From contig QIGL01000040.1 of the NCBI GenBank assembly GCA_003228915.1, positions 1 through 62,499 of the forward strand: a stretch of DNA of 62,499 bases, written 5' to 3'. This document shows, one piece after another, positions 17,053 through 29,036 of the stretch. The stretch is from Acidiferrobacteraceae bacterium (GTDB lineage: Bacteria; Pseudomonadota; Gammaproteobacteria; Acidiferrobacterales; SZUA-150). The notes beneath the pieces are model-generated. The model saw only the letters and a list, made by a program, of their open reading frames with translations, was not told where the DNA came from and searched no databases. Position 1 is the first letter of the stretch; each line of letters starts with the position of its first letter. A program made the translations under genes and the position numbers.

Positions 17053-18467
17053 TGCGAGTCTTGCCAAACTCCCTCTTTGGCCGACTGGCACTGATTTTAT
17101 TATCGGGCCTTATCCTGGCGCAGTTGGCGGGCATTGCCCTTGAATTTCGTGACCGCGGACAGCGCATGTTCCAGGCCAGTGGCGTGTACAGCGCGGAACG
17201 CATTGCCGAGATTGTTCGTTTGCTGGATGATGTCAGTCCCAGTGAACGCAAACGGCTGGTATCAATACTCAATATACCAACGCCCCGTGTATCGTTAACA
17301 ACACCTGCCTGGTCTACAACGGAAAAAGCGTCCGAAAGCTGGCCAACGGTGGAGTTTCGTAAACGCCTGCAACGGCAATTGGGCCCAGCTTATGCCTTGC
17401 GTGTTGCGGTCAGTGATCAGCCAGCCCGGGGCAACACAGGCACAATGAGCAACATGGGTGGCATGCATAAATTTGGCGACCGTGGTGGTGGTCACATGCA
17501 AAGCATGAATATGGTGGCGCCTGATACGCTGTTATATTTGGCCCAGGTGAAATTGACAGATGGGGCCTGGGTAACTTTTGAGAATCGTATAGACGACGAA
17601 ATTTTTGCTGATTCGTCAGTATTACTACTAACCCTGGCGATACTACTGGCCACCGTAATAATCGTCTCACTACTGGCGGTACGTCTTGTAACCCGGCCAT
17701 TAACCATGCTTGCGCTGGCTGCCGACAAACTGGGCAGCGATATAAACCAGCCGCCACTACCGGAAACGGGGCCGCTGGAAACACGTCATGCGGCCCAGGC
17801 GTTTAACGCCATGCAACATCGCTTACAGCGCTTCATAGAAGATCGAACACGATTGTTATCGGCAATCTCCCATGATCTTAAAACACCAATCACACGCATG
17901 CGCCTGCGTGCAGAAATGCTCGACGATCCCGAACAGCGCACCAGTTTCATTGATAACCTGGACGAGATGCAGGCAATCGCGTCCGAGACCCTGGATTTTT
18001 TGCGGGCCGATGATAGCCGAGAGCCATTACAAGTTATGGACGTGTGTGCGCTACTGGAAACAATAAAAGATGATGGGGCTGAACTTAAGCAGGAGATTGA
18101 GATCGATGGCTGTCAGTTGACGCCTTTCCGGGCGCGCCCGTTAGCATTAAAACGTTGTATCGTTAACCTGGTTGATAATGCCATCAAGTACGGTAGCAAC
18201 GCCCGGATTGCAGCTAGTGACAACAAGGAAACATTGGTCATAACCGTGACTGATTCCGGCCCGGGCATACCGGAACAAAAACTCGAGACAGTATTTAAAC
18301 CGTTCTACCGACTGGAATCCTCACGCAACCGCGAAACAGGCGGTACCGGCCTGGGCCTGAGCATTGCCCGCAATATCGCCCTGTCACATGGAGGGGACCT
18401 GCAGCTGCGCAATATCTCCCCAAGTGGGCTTGAGGCTACCCTGACCTTGCCGCGCAGGCCCTTGTAG
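17052..18467 (+). CDS. EnvZ/CpxA-type sensor histidine kinase with Met/His-rich sensor loop
   Basis: 471 residues. TM1 is at about 9-30, a periplasmic region at about 31-188, and TM2 at about 189-212, followed by HAMP, the H-box with His274 (AISHDLKTPITRMRL), the N-box (NLVDNAIKYG) and G-boxes (DSGPGIPE, GTGLGLSIA). The periplasmic domain ends in a patch (about 127-155) with TMSNMGGMHK and GGGHMQSMNM: seven Met and two His in about 30 residues, as in copper-binding loops. This makes Cu or Ag, or redox-linked metal stress, a plausible signal. It is coupled to the upstream regulator. All catalytic motifs are intact. Confidence 0.93.
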   Translation: MRVLPNSLFGRLALILLSGLILAQLAGIALEFRDRGQRMFQASGVYSAERIAEIVRLLDDVSPSERKRLVSILNIPTPRVSLTTPAWSTTEKASESWPTVEFRKRLQRQLGPAYALRVAVSDQPARGNTGTMSNMGGMHKFGDRGGGHMQSMNMVAPDTLLYLAQVKLTDGAWVTFENRIDDEIFADSSVLLLTLAILLATVIIVSLLAVRLVTRPLTMLALAADKLGSDINQPPLPETGPLETRHAAQAFNAMQHRLQRFIEDRTRLLSAISHDLKTPITRMRLRAEMLDDPEQRTSFIDNLDEMQAIASETLDFLRADDSREPLQVMDVCALLETIKDDGAELKQEIEIDGCQLTPFRARPLALKRCIVNLVDNAIKYGSNARIAASDNKETLVITVTDSGPGIPEQKLETVFKPFYRLESSRNRETGGTGLGLSIARNIALSHGGDLQLRNISPSGLEATLTLPRRPL

Positions 18468-18642
18468 CCCCTTGTATTTGTCTATTTTGAATTTTAACGA
18501 ATCTGGATAGAGGCATAAATAAATCACTAAATACCAGCTTTGACTGGCCATGACGATCCTTTTTCTCTGATTAACTTTACCCCGGGTTTCATTGCCCATA
18601 GAATTACGGTAATAATCTACGTATTGAAGGTTTGTAAATTTT

Positions 18643-19374
18643 ATGACAAAAAAACGAGTTTACCTGCCCGCCATTATTGGCTTTGTATTAATTATTCTGT
18701 CCATACTGGCCGCCATGTCCGGCCCCATAGGCAGTCGTATCGGTTGGTGGGATTTCGATTACGCAGTGGCAATTGCAAAATGGTCTGCTTATGTCGGGAT
18801 GTTTGCTGCACTATTATGTTTTTCCGGATTAATTTTTGCGCGACCTGGTAGTAACCGCCGGGGTTTTGTTATTAGCCTGTTAGGCATTATTTTACTTGTG
18901 CCCATGCTGCTGTTTCTGCAATCGTGGAAAGAGGCCAAACTGACACTACCCCCTATCCAGGACATCACAACGACCACAGAAAACTTGCCTACCTTCTGGT
19001 ACGCACCCAATTCCCGGGATTATGGTGGCGACCTGGTCGCGGCATTACAGGAAGAATTTTATCCGGATATTAAACCTTTAATTTTGCCTGTTACCACTGA
19101 CAAGGCCTTTGACCTGTCTGTTGAGTTAATCAAGGATCGAGGCTGGCAACTCTGGACCCCAAGTCGTGAAGAAATGCACATTGAAGCCACGCACAAAACA
19201 TTCTGGTTTGGCTTCAGCGATGATGTTGTTATTCATATTACGAAAATTGACCAGGACAGTAGCCGAATCGACATGCGCTCAACATCTCGTTTTGGTGGTG
19301 GTGGTGATGGCGGTACCAATGCAAACCGGATACGAATATTCTTTGAAGATTTAAAGGAGCGCAGCCAGCAGTAA
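18643..19374 (+). CDS. DUF1499 family membrane protein
   Basis: 243 residues. Three N-terminal hydrophobic segments (about 7-28, 42-66, 74-92) are followed by a soluble domain with the DUF1499 pattern: LPPIQDITTTTENLP, WQLWTPSREEMHIEATHKT, FWFGFSDDVVIHI, and SRIDMRSTSRFGGGGDGGTN. The function of the family is not established. It stands 175 bp after the kinase gene and runs head-on into lpd, so it is probably its own unit. Confidence 0.85.
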   Translation: MTKKRVYLPAIIGFVLIILSILAAMSGPIGSRIGWWDFDYAVAIAKWSAYVGMFAALLCFSGLIFARPGSNRRGFVISLLGIILLVPMLLFLQSWKEAKLTLPPIQDITTTTENLPTFWYAPNSRDYGGDLVAALQEEFYPDIKPLILPVTTDKAFDLSVELIKDRGWQLWTPSREEMHIEATHKTFWFGFSDDVVIHITKIDQDSSRIDMRSTSRFGGGGDGGTNANRIRIFFEDLKERSQQ

Positions 19375-19389
19375 AAGATTCAACGCCGG

Positions 19390-20847
<1,458 letters not shown>

Positions 20848-22116
20848 TTAAATATCGAGCAGTAATCGATCGGGGTCTTCTAGTGATTCCTTGATATGGA
20901 CAAGAAATTGCACCGCACCCTGGCCATCGACAATACGATGGTCGTAAGACAAGGCCACATACATCATGGGTCGGATGACAATTTCTCCTTCGACGACAAC
21001 AGGTTTGTCATCGATCTTGTGCATGCCCAGTATTGCGCATTGTGGCGGGTTCAGAATCGGTGTCGACAACATTGATCCGAAAACACCACCATTGGTTATT
21101 GTAAAAGTACCGCCAGTTATTTCTTCCATGGTTAGTGATCCGTCTTTTGCCTTGTTGGCGTAATCAACAATTTGTGACTCAATGCCCGCCATGGTTTGAA
21201 CATCTGCATTACGTAAAATTGGCACCACCAAACCCCGCGGCGAACCCACGGCAATGCCGATATCAAAATACCCATGGTAAATAATATCCTGGCCATCGAT
21301 GGAGGCATTGATTTCAGGATAATGTCTCAGTGCCTCTGTTACCGCCTTGACAAAAAATGACATAAAACCGAGCCGTACACCGTGCTCTTTTTCAAATGCC
21401 GCTTTATATTTTTTCCGCAGAGTTACTATCGGCTGCATATTAATTTCATTGAAGGTAGTCAGGATTGCCGCGGTTTGCTGGGCCGCCACTAAACGTTCTG
21501 CCACCCTGGCACGCAGGCGTGACATGGCTACCCGTTTTTCCGGACGGCCGTTATCGCTGATATCTGCCGTTAAAGTACCAGCTGGCGCTGATTTCGCTGG
21601 AATTGCCGGGACATCGATATCGGATACTTTTTGTCCTAGCACCCTTAACACATCTTCTTTTAATACCCGGCCACCTTTGCCGGTACCAGTAACCTGTTCG
21701 TCCGTGAGGCCATTTTCCTGCATCATTTTATATGCCGAGGGATTGATAATTGGTCCAACTGTTTCGTTAACTGGTACAGGTTTTTTTTTCGTTTTGGTTA
21801 TTTTATTTTTCACCTTGCCAGTACTATTAACGGGCTGCTTGCCTGGTTTTCCCTGTAATTTATTTTGCGAACCCTTCTTACTATCATTAAACCGAGCCAG
21901 TACCTGGCCAGAAACGACGGTGGCGCCATCCTGTTCAAATATTTCTTCCAGGACGCCGTCAACCGGTGCCGGTATTTCAAAAACCACCTTGTCTGTTTCT
22001 ATATCAGCCAGTACGTCTCCACGACTCACTGCTTCACCCGCTATTTTCCGCCAGGCAACCAGTGTGCCATCAAGGATTGATTCTGGAAAAACAGGGACGG
22101 TAATCTCCAATGACAT
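20848..22116 (-). CDS. sucB: 2-oxoglutarate dehydrogenase E2, dihydrolipoyl succinyltransferase
   Basis: 422 residues. A single N-terminal lipoyl domain has Lys43 in [14 protein letters not shown] very lysine-rich linker (about 95-130) follows, then a peripheral subunit-binding domain ([24 protein letters not shown]). The catalytic core has the active His in [18 protein letters not shown] near the C-terminus. It transfers succinyl groups to CoA at the core of the complex. It lies between sucA (90 bp) and lpd (21 bp). Confidence 0.96.
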   Translation of the reverse strand: MSLEITVPVFPESILDGTLVAWRKIAGEAVSRGDVLADIETDKVVFEIPAPVDGVLEEIFEQDGATVVSGQVLARFNDSKKGSQNKLQGKPGKQPVNSTGKVKNKITKTKKKPVPVNETVGPIINPSAYKMMQENGLTDEQVTGTGKGGRVLKEDVLRVLGQKVSDIDVPAIPAKSAPAGTLTADISDNGRPEKRVAMSRLRARVAERLVAAQQTAAILTTFNEINMQPIVTLRKKYKAAFEKEHGVRLGFMSFFVKAVTEALRHYPEINASIDGQDIIYHGYFDIGIAVGSPRGLVVPILRNADVQTMAGIESQIVDYANKAKDGSLTMEEITGGTFTITNGGVFGSMLSTPILNPPQCAILGMHKIDDKPVVVEGEIVIRPMMYVALSYDHRIVDGQGAVQFLVHIKESLEDPDRLLLDI

Positions 22117-22206
22117 AAAATATCCTTTTCTTGATCTTGCCTGTATCTTACCTGTCGGCCTTAAATTTACCCAACTAATTATGGCTTAGCATGAGCTGTA
22201 CTGGCA

Positions 22207-25095
22207 CTACCCGGCAAGCGCCGTATTGAGTAAATCCTGTAATTGTTGCTTATGTAAAGAACTATAACCTACTGCTGGTGCTGCCGATAAGGGACGACCC
22301 GCATACTCAAGGTAATTATCATCACCAATCTCCGCACGCATGTGGTGTTGACTGGTATACCAGGCACCCTGATTTTTTGGCTCTTCCTGAACCCAGATAA
22401 ATTTTTTAGCATTTTTATAACGATTAATTTCCTGTTTCAATAAATCGGCCGGGAAGGGGTATAGTTGCTCGATACGTACGATGGCAACATCGTCTCGTTC
22501 TTGTTGCAAACATCGGTTGACTATATCAAAGTAAATTTTACCACTACAAAATAAAACACGCTTGATTTCAGCGTCATTTTTCCTGTCCTGGTGACCAATA
22601 AGCTCCTGGAATCTTCCATTGGTTAATTCGGCCGGTGAACTGACGGCCAGCTTGTGTCTTAACAGGCTTTTTGGCGTCATCACCACCAGGGGTTTGCGAA
22701 AGGGTTGTTTAATTTGCCGCCGTAATAAATGAAAAATTTGAGCCGGGTTCGTAGGCACGCAAACTTGCAAATTCTGTTGCGCACAAAGTTGCATATATCG
22801 TTCCAGCCTGGCTGAGCTGTGTTCCGGCCCCTGGCCTTCATAGCCATGGGGCAGGAACATGACCAGCCCACACTGGCGGCCCCATTTTTGCTCGCCCGCA
22901 CTAATAAACTGGTCAATCACCACCTGGGCGTTATTGGCAAAATCCCCAAACTGCGCCTCCCAAATTGTTAAGGTTTCCGGGTCTGAAATAGCATAACCAT
23001 ACTCAAATGCCAGTACGGCCTCTTCCGAAAGTAATGAATTAATCACCAGAAAACTGGCGCTGGTTTTTTTCAGGTTACGCAATGGCACATAAGAACTGCC
23101 ATCTACCTGGTTATAGAGCACAGCATGCCTGTGAAAAAAAGTACCGCGACCACTGTCCTGCCCGGACAACCTGACATCATATCCTTCTGATAACAAACTG
23201 GCATACGCCATAATTTCTGCATATCCCCAGTCAATAGGTTTACTACCGCTTGTCATATTACTACGGCTGGCAAAAATTTTAGCCACACTATGGTGTAGTT
23301 CAAAACCCTCGGGCAACTTTGACAACTGTGCACTTAAATCTTTAACCAGGGACGGGGAAATTTTCGTCTCAATATTTTCATCGTGCCGTTTGCCTTTATA
23401 TTTTTTCCAGTCTGCCGCATTGGGATAAACTGATTCATCTTTCATCAGGTTAGGCGCTATAACATCTCCTGAATCCAGTAATTCGTAATACTTTTCTAAT
23501 AATAAATTTGCGTCGTCGTCATTAATGGTCTCATCGTTTAGCAGTTTTTTGGCATATAATTCACGGGTTGTCTTTTTTTGTTTAATCTTTTGGTACATCA
23601 TTGGTTGCGTTGCCAGGGGCTCATCCGCTTCACTATGGCCATGACGCCGGTAACACACCAAATCAATTACCACGTCTTTACGAAATCTTATTCGATAATC
23701 AAGTGCCATACGGGTAATAAACAAAACCGCTTCGGGATCATCTCCATCGACATGAAATATGGGCGCACCAACCATTTTCGCAACATCAGTACAGTACTGG
23801 GATGAACGGGCGTCCTCATGGTTGCTGGTGGTGAAGCCAATCTGGTTATTAATGACAATATGTACCGTGCCTTTTGTCGAGTAACCCCGTGACTGGGACA
23901 TGCTAAATGTTTCCATGACCACGCCCTGGCCAGCAAAAGCGGCGTCGCCATGGATCAATACCGACATCACCAGGTTACCATGGCTATCTTTACTCCGTTC
24001 CTGGCGCGCCCGTACCGAGCCTTCGACCACGGGTCCTATTATTTCCAGGTGCGAAGGATTAAATGCCAGCACCACATGGCATGGCCCACCTGTTGTTTTT
24101 ATGTCCGATGAAAATCCCATGTGGTATTTGACATCGCCGGAACCATTACCATTTTGTCTGGACTTGTTTTCAAACTCCAGGAACAGGTTGGCCGGTTTCT
24201 TACCCATAACATTGATCAATACATTAAGCCGGCCACGGTGGGCCATGCCAATAACAACTTCCTTCAAGCCTTTGGCGCCAGCTCGCTGAATTAATTCATC
24301 CAGCAACGGAATCAGGCTTTCGCCTCCTTCCAGGGAAAATCTTTTTTGGCCAACATATTTCCGATGCAAATAAAGTTCCAATGCCTCCGCTGCTGTTATT
24401 CGTTCTAACAGACGTATTTTGGTTTCTTTTTCCGGCCTAACTCTTTGGGTCCTGCCCTCGAGTCTTTCCTGGATCCAGCGCTTTTCGCTGGTATTGGTGA
24501 TGTGCATGTATTCAGCACCAATGGGACCGCTATAGGTCTCTTCTAAAAGAAGAATAATTTCCCGCAGGCTGATTATATCGGGGGCAACAAGCGAACCAGT
24601 GCCAAATTTAGTATCGAGATCAGCCGGGCCCAAACCATGAAACTCAAGATTCAGTTCAGGCAAGATTAGAGGCTCTGTGGCTACCAGTGGGTTGAAATGG
24701 GCCTGTTGGTGACCACGGAACCGGTAGGCATTGATTAACTGCAATACCCGAATCTGTTTGCCATCATCGGGAACCACACTGTCCCTGGAGGCCCTGATAC
24801 TGGTGCTGCTCAAGCTCCCGGTTGCGCGTGGTAGCGACCGATGCAGGTTTTGTTTCTGGGCCAGGTGGCGAAATTGTGAACGTATATGTTCATGGGAGTG
24901 ATCTGCTGCTGCACCATTTCCCCCGGCAAACACAGGGGGCAATCCAGCAAAAAAATGTTGCCAGTCAGGGCTGACCGAATCGGGGTTCTCTAAATACGAC
25001 TCGTAGAGGGATTCAAGATAAGGCGCATTGCCGTCGCCAAGATAACTGCTTTGTTGCAGCTCTGCAAAAGTCTTTAGCTTGGAAGCTGTGTCCAT
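22207..25095 (-). CDS. sucA: 2-oxoglutarate dehydrogenase E1 component
   Basis: 962 residues, slightly longer than the usual 930-950. It has the N-terminal E2-binding helix (SYLGDGNAPYLESLYESYL), the ThDP region (GMAHRGRLNVLINVMGK; HGDAAFAGQGVVMETF), substrate residues in YHMGFSSD, and the C-terminal transketolase-like part (SQDSGRGTFFHRHA; FLPHGYEGQGPEHSSAR). It decarboxylates 2-oxoglutarate and succinylates the E2 lipoyl group. It is the first gene of sucA-sucB-lpd; the promoter must lie in the 139 bp before 25095. A complete 2-oxoglutarate dehydrogenase indicates a full oxidative TCA cycle. Confidence 0.97.
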   Translation of the reverse strand: MDTASKLKTFAELQQSSYLGDGNAPYLESLYESYLENPDSVSPDWQHFFAGLPPVFAGGNGAAADHSHEHIRSQFRHLAQKQNLHRSLPRATGSLSSTSIRASRDSVVPDDGKQIRVLQLINAYRFRGHQQAHFNPLVATEPLILPELNLEFHGLGPADLDTKFGTGSLVAPDIISLREIILLLEETYSGPIGAEYMHITNTSEKRWIQERLEGRTQRVRPEKETKIRLLERITAAEALELYLHRKYVGQKRFSLEGGESLIPLLDELIQRAGAKGLKEVVIGMAHRGRLNVLINVMGKKPANLFLEFENKSRQNGNGSGDVKYHMGFSSDIKTTGGPCHVVLAFNPSHLEIIGPVVEGSVRARQERSKDSHGNLVMSVLIHGDAAFAGQGVVMETFSMSQSRGYSTKGTVHIVINNQIGFTTSNHEDARSSQYCTDVAKMVGAPIFHVDGDDPEAVLFITRMALDYRIRFRKDVVIDLVCYRRHGHSEADEPLATQPMMYQKIKQKKTTRELYAKKLLNDETINDDDANLLLEKYYELLDSGDVIAPNLMKDESVYPNAADWKKYKGKRHDENIETKISPSLVKDLSAQLSKLPEGFELHHSVAKIFASRSNMTSGSKPIDWGYAEIMAYASLLSEGYDVRLSGQDSGRGTFFHRHAVLYNQVDGSSYVPLRNLKKTSASFLVINSLLSEEAVLAFEYGYAISDPETLTIWEAQFGDFANNAQVVIDQFISAGEQKWGRQCGLVMFLPHGYEGQGPEHSSARLERYMQLCAQQNLQVCVPTNPAQIFHLLRRQIKQPFRKPLVVMTPKSLLRHKLAVSSPAELTNGRFQELIGHQDRKNDAEIKRVLFCSGKIYFDIVNRCLQQERDDVAIVRIEQLYPFPADLLKQEINRYKNAKKFIWVQEEPKNQGAWYTSQHHMRAEIGDDNYLEYAGRPLSAAPAVGYSSLHKQQLQDLLNTALAG

Positions 25096-25234
25096 ATTAT
25101 TCCGTTTTGTTCATGGTTAAACCAGTCACTTGTAAAAAACGGGTACTGCCTATACAGACTCTAGCACGTTGTGGTGGCCAGAAAAGCATCAATTTCAGCA
25201 CTTATCGGGCCATAATATTATTTGGTAATAAATA

Positions 25235-26866
25235 TTAAATCGGGCAAATTTTTTCGCCCAGTTTTTCGGTTAAACGCATGTTTTCGTTGTAATCAACCGG
25301 GCAATCGATAATGCTGACGGTATTATCGGCCAGCGCCTGTTTCAAGGTTGGCAGCAGATCTGCCGTTTTTTCAATACGGTACCCTTTGGCACCAAAAGAT
25401 TCGGCGTAGGTAACAAAATCCGGGTTGTTAAATTTGATGTTCGAGGTACGTTTGAACTGTACTTTTTGTTTCCATTCAATCAAACCATAGGCGCTATCAG
25501 TCCAGATAAGTATGACCAGTGACAATTTCAGGCGCATGGCCGTTTCTATTTCCTGGGAATTCATTAAAAATCCGGCGTCACCAGTGACGGCCACGGCCTT
25601 TTGTTCTGGCAAGGCATAAGCTGCGGCAATCGCCCCTGGTACGGCAATACCCATACTGGCAAAGCCGTTGGAAATAATACAAGTATTGGCTTTTTCAGCC
25701 GGGTACATGCGCGCCATCCACATTTTGTGTGCGCCCACATCAACCACGGCAATGTCTTGCGGGCGTAAGGCTGCGCGTAAATCACGAATAATGCGTTGCG
25801 GTTTAACCGGGAAGGTTTCGTCATTTGCATCTTCGTTTAACTCGTCCATGATGACCTGGTGCAAATGCTCAAAATCATTACCATGATGGGGGTGAGCCTC
25901 ACCTGCCAGTTCCTTCAGTGACTCTGAGATATTGCCAACTATGCCAGAGGCAACAATATAACTGGCATCAACTTCAGCCGGCGTGGTATCAATATGGATT
26001 ATTTTACGATCGCGGGTCTTGTGCCAAAGGTAGGGATGGTATTCAACAATGTCATAACCAATACAAATAATCACGTCGGCACGATCAAAACCGCAAGAGA
26101 TATAATCATCTGCCTGGAGGCCGACCGTACCCAGGCTCAGGGGGTGGGAGCTGGGAATGACACCCTTGGCCATGAACGTAGTGGCAACAGAAATATTTAA
26201 TTTTTCTGCGAATTCAATCAACATATCCGAGGCATTGGCCCGAACAATACCATTGCCAGCCATGATTAGTGGAAATTTGGCTTTGGAAATAATTTCGGCA
26301 GACTGGGCCAGTTTGTGCTGAGTCGGGCTGGGGGCGGCGGCAGATTGTACATGTAATGGCTTGCTGTCCGTTTTCATAGCCGCGATGTTTTCCGGAAAAT
26401 CAATAAAACAGGCGCCAGGTTTTTCTACCTGGGAAATTTTAAAGGCCTTGCGAACAATTTCGGGCACAATTTCCGGTTCCAGGATTTGGGCAGCATATTT
26501 TGTAATGGGCCGAAACATATTTACCAGGTCAAGCACCTGGTGTGATTCTTTGTGTAAACGAGTCGTGGCGGCCTGACCGGCAATAGCCACTACCGGCGCA
26601 TGGTCCATATTGGCATCGGCTACACCGGTTACAAGGTTGGTGGCGCCCGGTCCCAGGGTTGCCAGGCAAACTCCGGCTTTACCTGTCAAGCGTCCGTAAA
26701 CATCAGCCATGAACGCGGCGCCTTGCTCATGGCGCGTGGTAACAAATTTAATACTGGAATCAAGTAGTGCATCCATTACATCCAGGTTTTCTTCGCCGGG
26801 AATACCGAAAATGACTTCAACGCCTTCATTCTCAAGACACTTGATGAAAAGTTGTGCAGCATTCAT
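25235..26866 (-). CDS. Acetolactate synthase, large (catalytic) subunit
   Basis: 543 residues of the ThDP-dependent family. The N-terminal PYR domain has the catalytic Glu47 (RHEQGAAFMADVYGR) and LATLGPGATNLVTGVADANMD. A central domain follows, then the C-terminal PP domain with GDAGFLMNSQEIETAMRL. It condenses two pyruvates to acetolactate. No small regulatory subunit (ilvH/ilvN) gene is adjacent, and sequence and length resemble the AlsS-like group, so it may serve acetoin formation rather than branched-chain amino acid synthesis; this cannot be settled here. It lies between sucA and dsbA in the same direction with no overlap. Confidence 0.88.
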   Translation of the reverse strand: MNAAQLFIKCLENEGVEVIFGIPGEENLDVMDALLDSSIKFVTTRHEQGAAFMADVYGRLTGKAGVCLATLGPGATNLVTGVADANMDHAPVVAIAGQAATTRLHKESHQVLDLVNMFRPITKYAAQILEPEIVPEIVRKAFKISQVEKPGACFIDFPENIAAMKTDSKPLHVQSAAAPSPTQHKLAQSAEIISKAKFPLIMAGNGIVRANASDMLIEFAEKLNISVATTFMAKGVIPSSHPLSLGTVGLQADDYISCGFDRADVIICIGYDIVEYHPYLWHKTRDRKIIHIDTTPAEVDASYIVASGIVGNISESLKELAGEAHPHHGNDFEHLHQVIMDELNEDANDETFPVKPQRIIRDLRAALRPQDIAVVDVGAHKMWMARMYPAEKANTCIISNGFASMGIAVPGAIAAAYALPEQKAVAVTGDAGFLMNSQEIETAMRLKLSLVILIWTDSAYGLIEWKQKVQFKRTSNIKFNNPDFVTYAESFGAKGYRIEKTADLLPTLKQALADNTVSIIDCPVDYNENMRLTEKLGEKICPI

Positions 26867-26925
26867 ATATGGCCTTTACCTTAATTTAGTGTCCCAGTGA
26901 TTTATTAACTTAAAGCAACCAGAAA

Positions 26926-27567
26926 TTATTTTTTCTGTTTCGCGATTTTGTCCACCAGGTAGTCAACCACTTGCATCATTTTTACCTGGCTGCCAGCACT
27001 GTCCGCGCCGATGACATAACGACCGTCGACAACCATGTTGGGTACCGAGCGTATGCCGTACTTCTGGCCCAGTTGCTGTGCTGTTCTGATTTTTTTATCC
27101 ACATCAAATGAATCCCAGGCCTTGAGAAAATCGGCCTTGTTAACACCGTTACTGGTAACAAAACTGACAATGTCCGCTTTGTTGCTCATTTTTTGTTTAC
27201 TGTTTTGAACACTGGCAAAAAACTTACCGTGCAAGGCGTCCACTTTATCCAGCGCTTCCAAGGTATAATAAAGGCGCGCATGAATCTCCCACTTCGGCAA
27301 AAAAGCAGGTGTCCTGACAAATAATGCGGCCTTCGGTTTGGTTTTCAACCACTCTCCCAGTAAGGGCTCAAGACGGTAACAATGGGGGCAGCCGTACCAG
27401 AAAAACTCCCTGACCTCGACTTTTTTGCCTGTATTTAACGAATCACTAAATGGAATTTCTATGTAATGCTGGCCCTCGATAAACTTGGCGCCATTTGCAG
27501 CTGGCAGTGTCAAACCGAACAGGGCCAGAAGTATCACAATCTTTACCGTAAAATTTTTTGTTATCAT
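26926..27567 (-). CDS. dsbA: Periplasmic thiol:disulfide oxidoreductase DsbA
   Basis: 213 residues. A signal peptide (1-27, PAANGAKF) is followed by a thioredoxin-fold domain with the redox motif CPHC at 60-63 (FFWYGCPHCYRLEPLL), the DsbA helical insertion, and the cis-proline loop in IRSVPNMVVDGRYV. It introduces disulfides into secreted proteins, including perhaps the cytochrome and envelope proteins of this region; DsbB is not in the window. The start is preceded by a weak purine run (TTTGGAGAATATAA). Confidence 0.95.
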   Translation of the reverse strand: MITKNFTVKIVILLALFGLTLPAANGAKFIEGQHYIEIPFSDSLNTGKKVEVREFFWYGCPHCYRLEPLLGEWLKTKPKAALFVRTPAFLPKWEIHARLYYTLEALDKVDALHGKFFASVQNSKQKMSNKADIVSFVTSNGVNKADFLKAWDSFDVDKKIRTAQQLGQKYGIRSVPNMVVDGRYVIGADSAGSQVKMMQVVDYLVDKIAKQKK

Positions 27568-27677
27568 TTATATTCTCCAAAACAAAGTGCGACCAAAGTA
27601 TGGGCGCCTTGCTAATTTAATTGACAGTAGATTTTAATAAAAATTCATTACCAGGCATGCTATTAGGTGATTATATT

Positions 27678-29036
27678 TTATTTTAAGCGATCCAGTAAAC
27701 GCTGGTGGATACCACCAAAACCACCATTGCTCATAATAACTATATGGTCTCCGGCCAGGGCACTTTTGGCAATGGCCTCAACCGCCCTGTCAACATCCTC
27801 AGATAAAGTACAGCTTTGGCCAAGCTTCCCGGCCACACCCTTAATGTCCCACTGTAAAGCCTGGGTAGTCACAATATGGACCTGGTCAGCTACACCTAAT
27901 GCAGGTGCCAGTGTATCCTGATGGATGCCCATACGCATAGTATTTGACCTTGGCTCCATGACGGCAATGACCCGCGCTTTGCCCACCTGGTCACGGATAG
28001 CTTGCAGGCTTGCCGATATTTCGGTGGGATGATGGGCAAAGTCATCATAAATAGTTATACCATTGACAACACCCGTCACCTCAAGCCTGCGTTTAACGCC
28101 TTTAAAAATAGCCAACGCCTCGATACTTTTGGCGACAGGTATGCCGGCATGATCGGCGGCGGCAATAGCGGCCAGTGCGTTCATCATATTATGTTGGCCA
28201 GGCATCGACCACACCACTTGTCCTGCGCATTTGTCCTGCTGCCAGATTTCAAATTCGGTGTTATCCTGGTTTAGTGTTTTGACGTGCCAGTCATGATTGC
28301 TACTCAAACCAAATGTTCGTCGCTCGGACCAGCAACCCATTGCCAGTAAGTGCTCAAGGTTGTTATCGTCGCCATTGATAAACAAGCGACCGTTTGCCGG
28401 TACGGTACGAAGAAAATGATGAAATTGTAACTTCATTGCTTCCAGGTCACTAAATATATCGGCGTGATCAAACTCAAGGTTATTCAGGATGGCTGTTTTT
28501 GGCCGGTAATGTATAAACTTGGATCGTTTGTCAAAAAAAGCCGTGTCATACTCATCTGCTTCAACTACAAATAATTTTCCCTTGCCCAATTTGGCCGAGA
28601 GACCAAGGTTGTCGGCCACGCCACCAATTAAAAATCCGGGCGCCTTGTCGGCATGGGTCAGAATCCATGCCAGTAAACTGGCCGTGGTGGTTTTACCGTG
28701 GGTACCGGCAATGGCCATGGTCCATTTGTCCTGGTACAGGACGTGTTCTGCCAGCCACTGGGCCCCGGATGTATAGGCAATGCCTTTGTTAAGTACGGCT
28801 TCCAGCTCCTCATTGCCACGAGAAAGCGCATTGCCAACCACAACCAGGTCTGGTTTTTGTTCGAGGTTTTTTGCTGAATAACCCTCAAACAAAGCAATGT
28901 CCTGTTCATTTAATTGGGTACTCATGGGCGGATAAACACCGGCATCCGAACCCGTTACCTGGTGGCCCATTGCGCGCGCAATCAGGGCCAGGCCGCCCAT
29001 GAAAGTACCGCAGATGCCAAGTATATGGATGTGCAT
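27678..29036 (-). CDS. mpl: UDP-N-acetylmuramate:L-Ala-gamma-D-Glu-meso-Dap ligase
   Basis: 452 residues of the Mur ligase family. The N-terminal HILGICGTFMGGLALIARAMGH is typical of Mpl rather than MurC, followed by ATP-binding GTHGKTT (111-117) and EFDHADIFSDL. The C-terminal domain has FAHHPTEISASL and VMEPRSNTMRMG. Mpl reattaches recycled murein tripeptide to UDP-MurNAc. The start overlaps the stop of the upstream lipoprotein gene by one base. With mltA two genes upstream, this is a small murein turnover cluster. Confidence 0.94.
   Translation of the reverse strand: MHIHILGICGTFMGGLALIARAMGHQVTGSDAGVYPPMSTQLNEQDIALFEGYSAKNLEQKPDLVVVGNALSRGNEELEAVLNKGIAYTSGAQWLAEHVLYQDKWTMAIAGTHGKTTTASLLAWILTHADKAPGFLIGGVADNLGLSAKLGKGKLFVVEADEYDTAFFDKRSKFIHYRPKTAILNNLEFDHADIFSDLEAMKLQFHHFLRTVPANGRLFINGDDNNLEHLLAMGCWSERRTFGLSSNHDWHVKTLNQDNTEFEIWQQDKCAGQVVWSMPGQHNMMNALAAIAAADHAGIPVAKSIEALAIFKGVKRRLEVTGVVNGITIYDDFAHHPTEISASLQAIRDQVGKARVIAVMEPRSNTMRMGIHQDTLAPALGVADQVHIVTTQALQWDIKGVAGKLGQSCTLSEDVDRAVEAIAKSALAGDHIVIMSNGGFGGIHQRLLDRLK

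Noticed and set aside
21347-22189. A 280-codon open frame on the plus strand
   Set aside because: It lies antisense to the conserved sucB gene, has no recognisable motif and arises from codon bias of the opposite strand.
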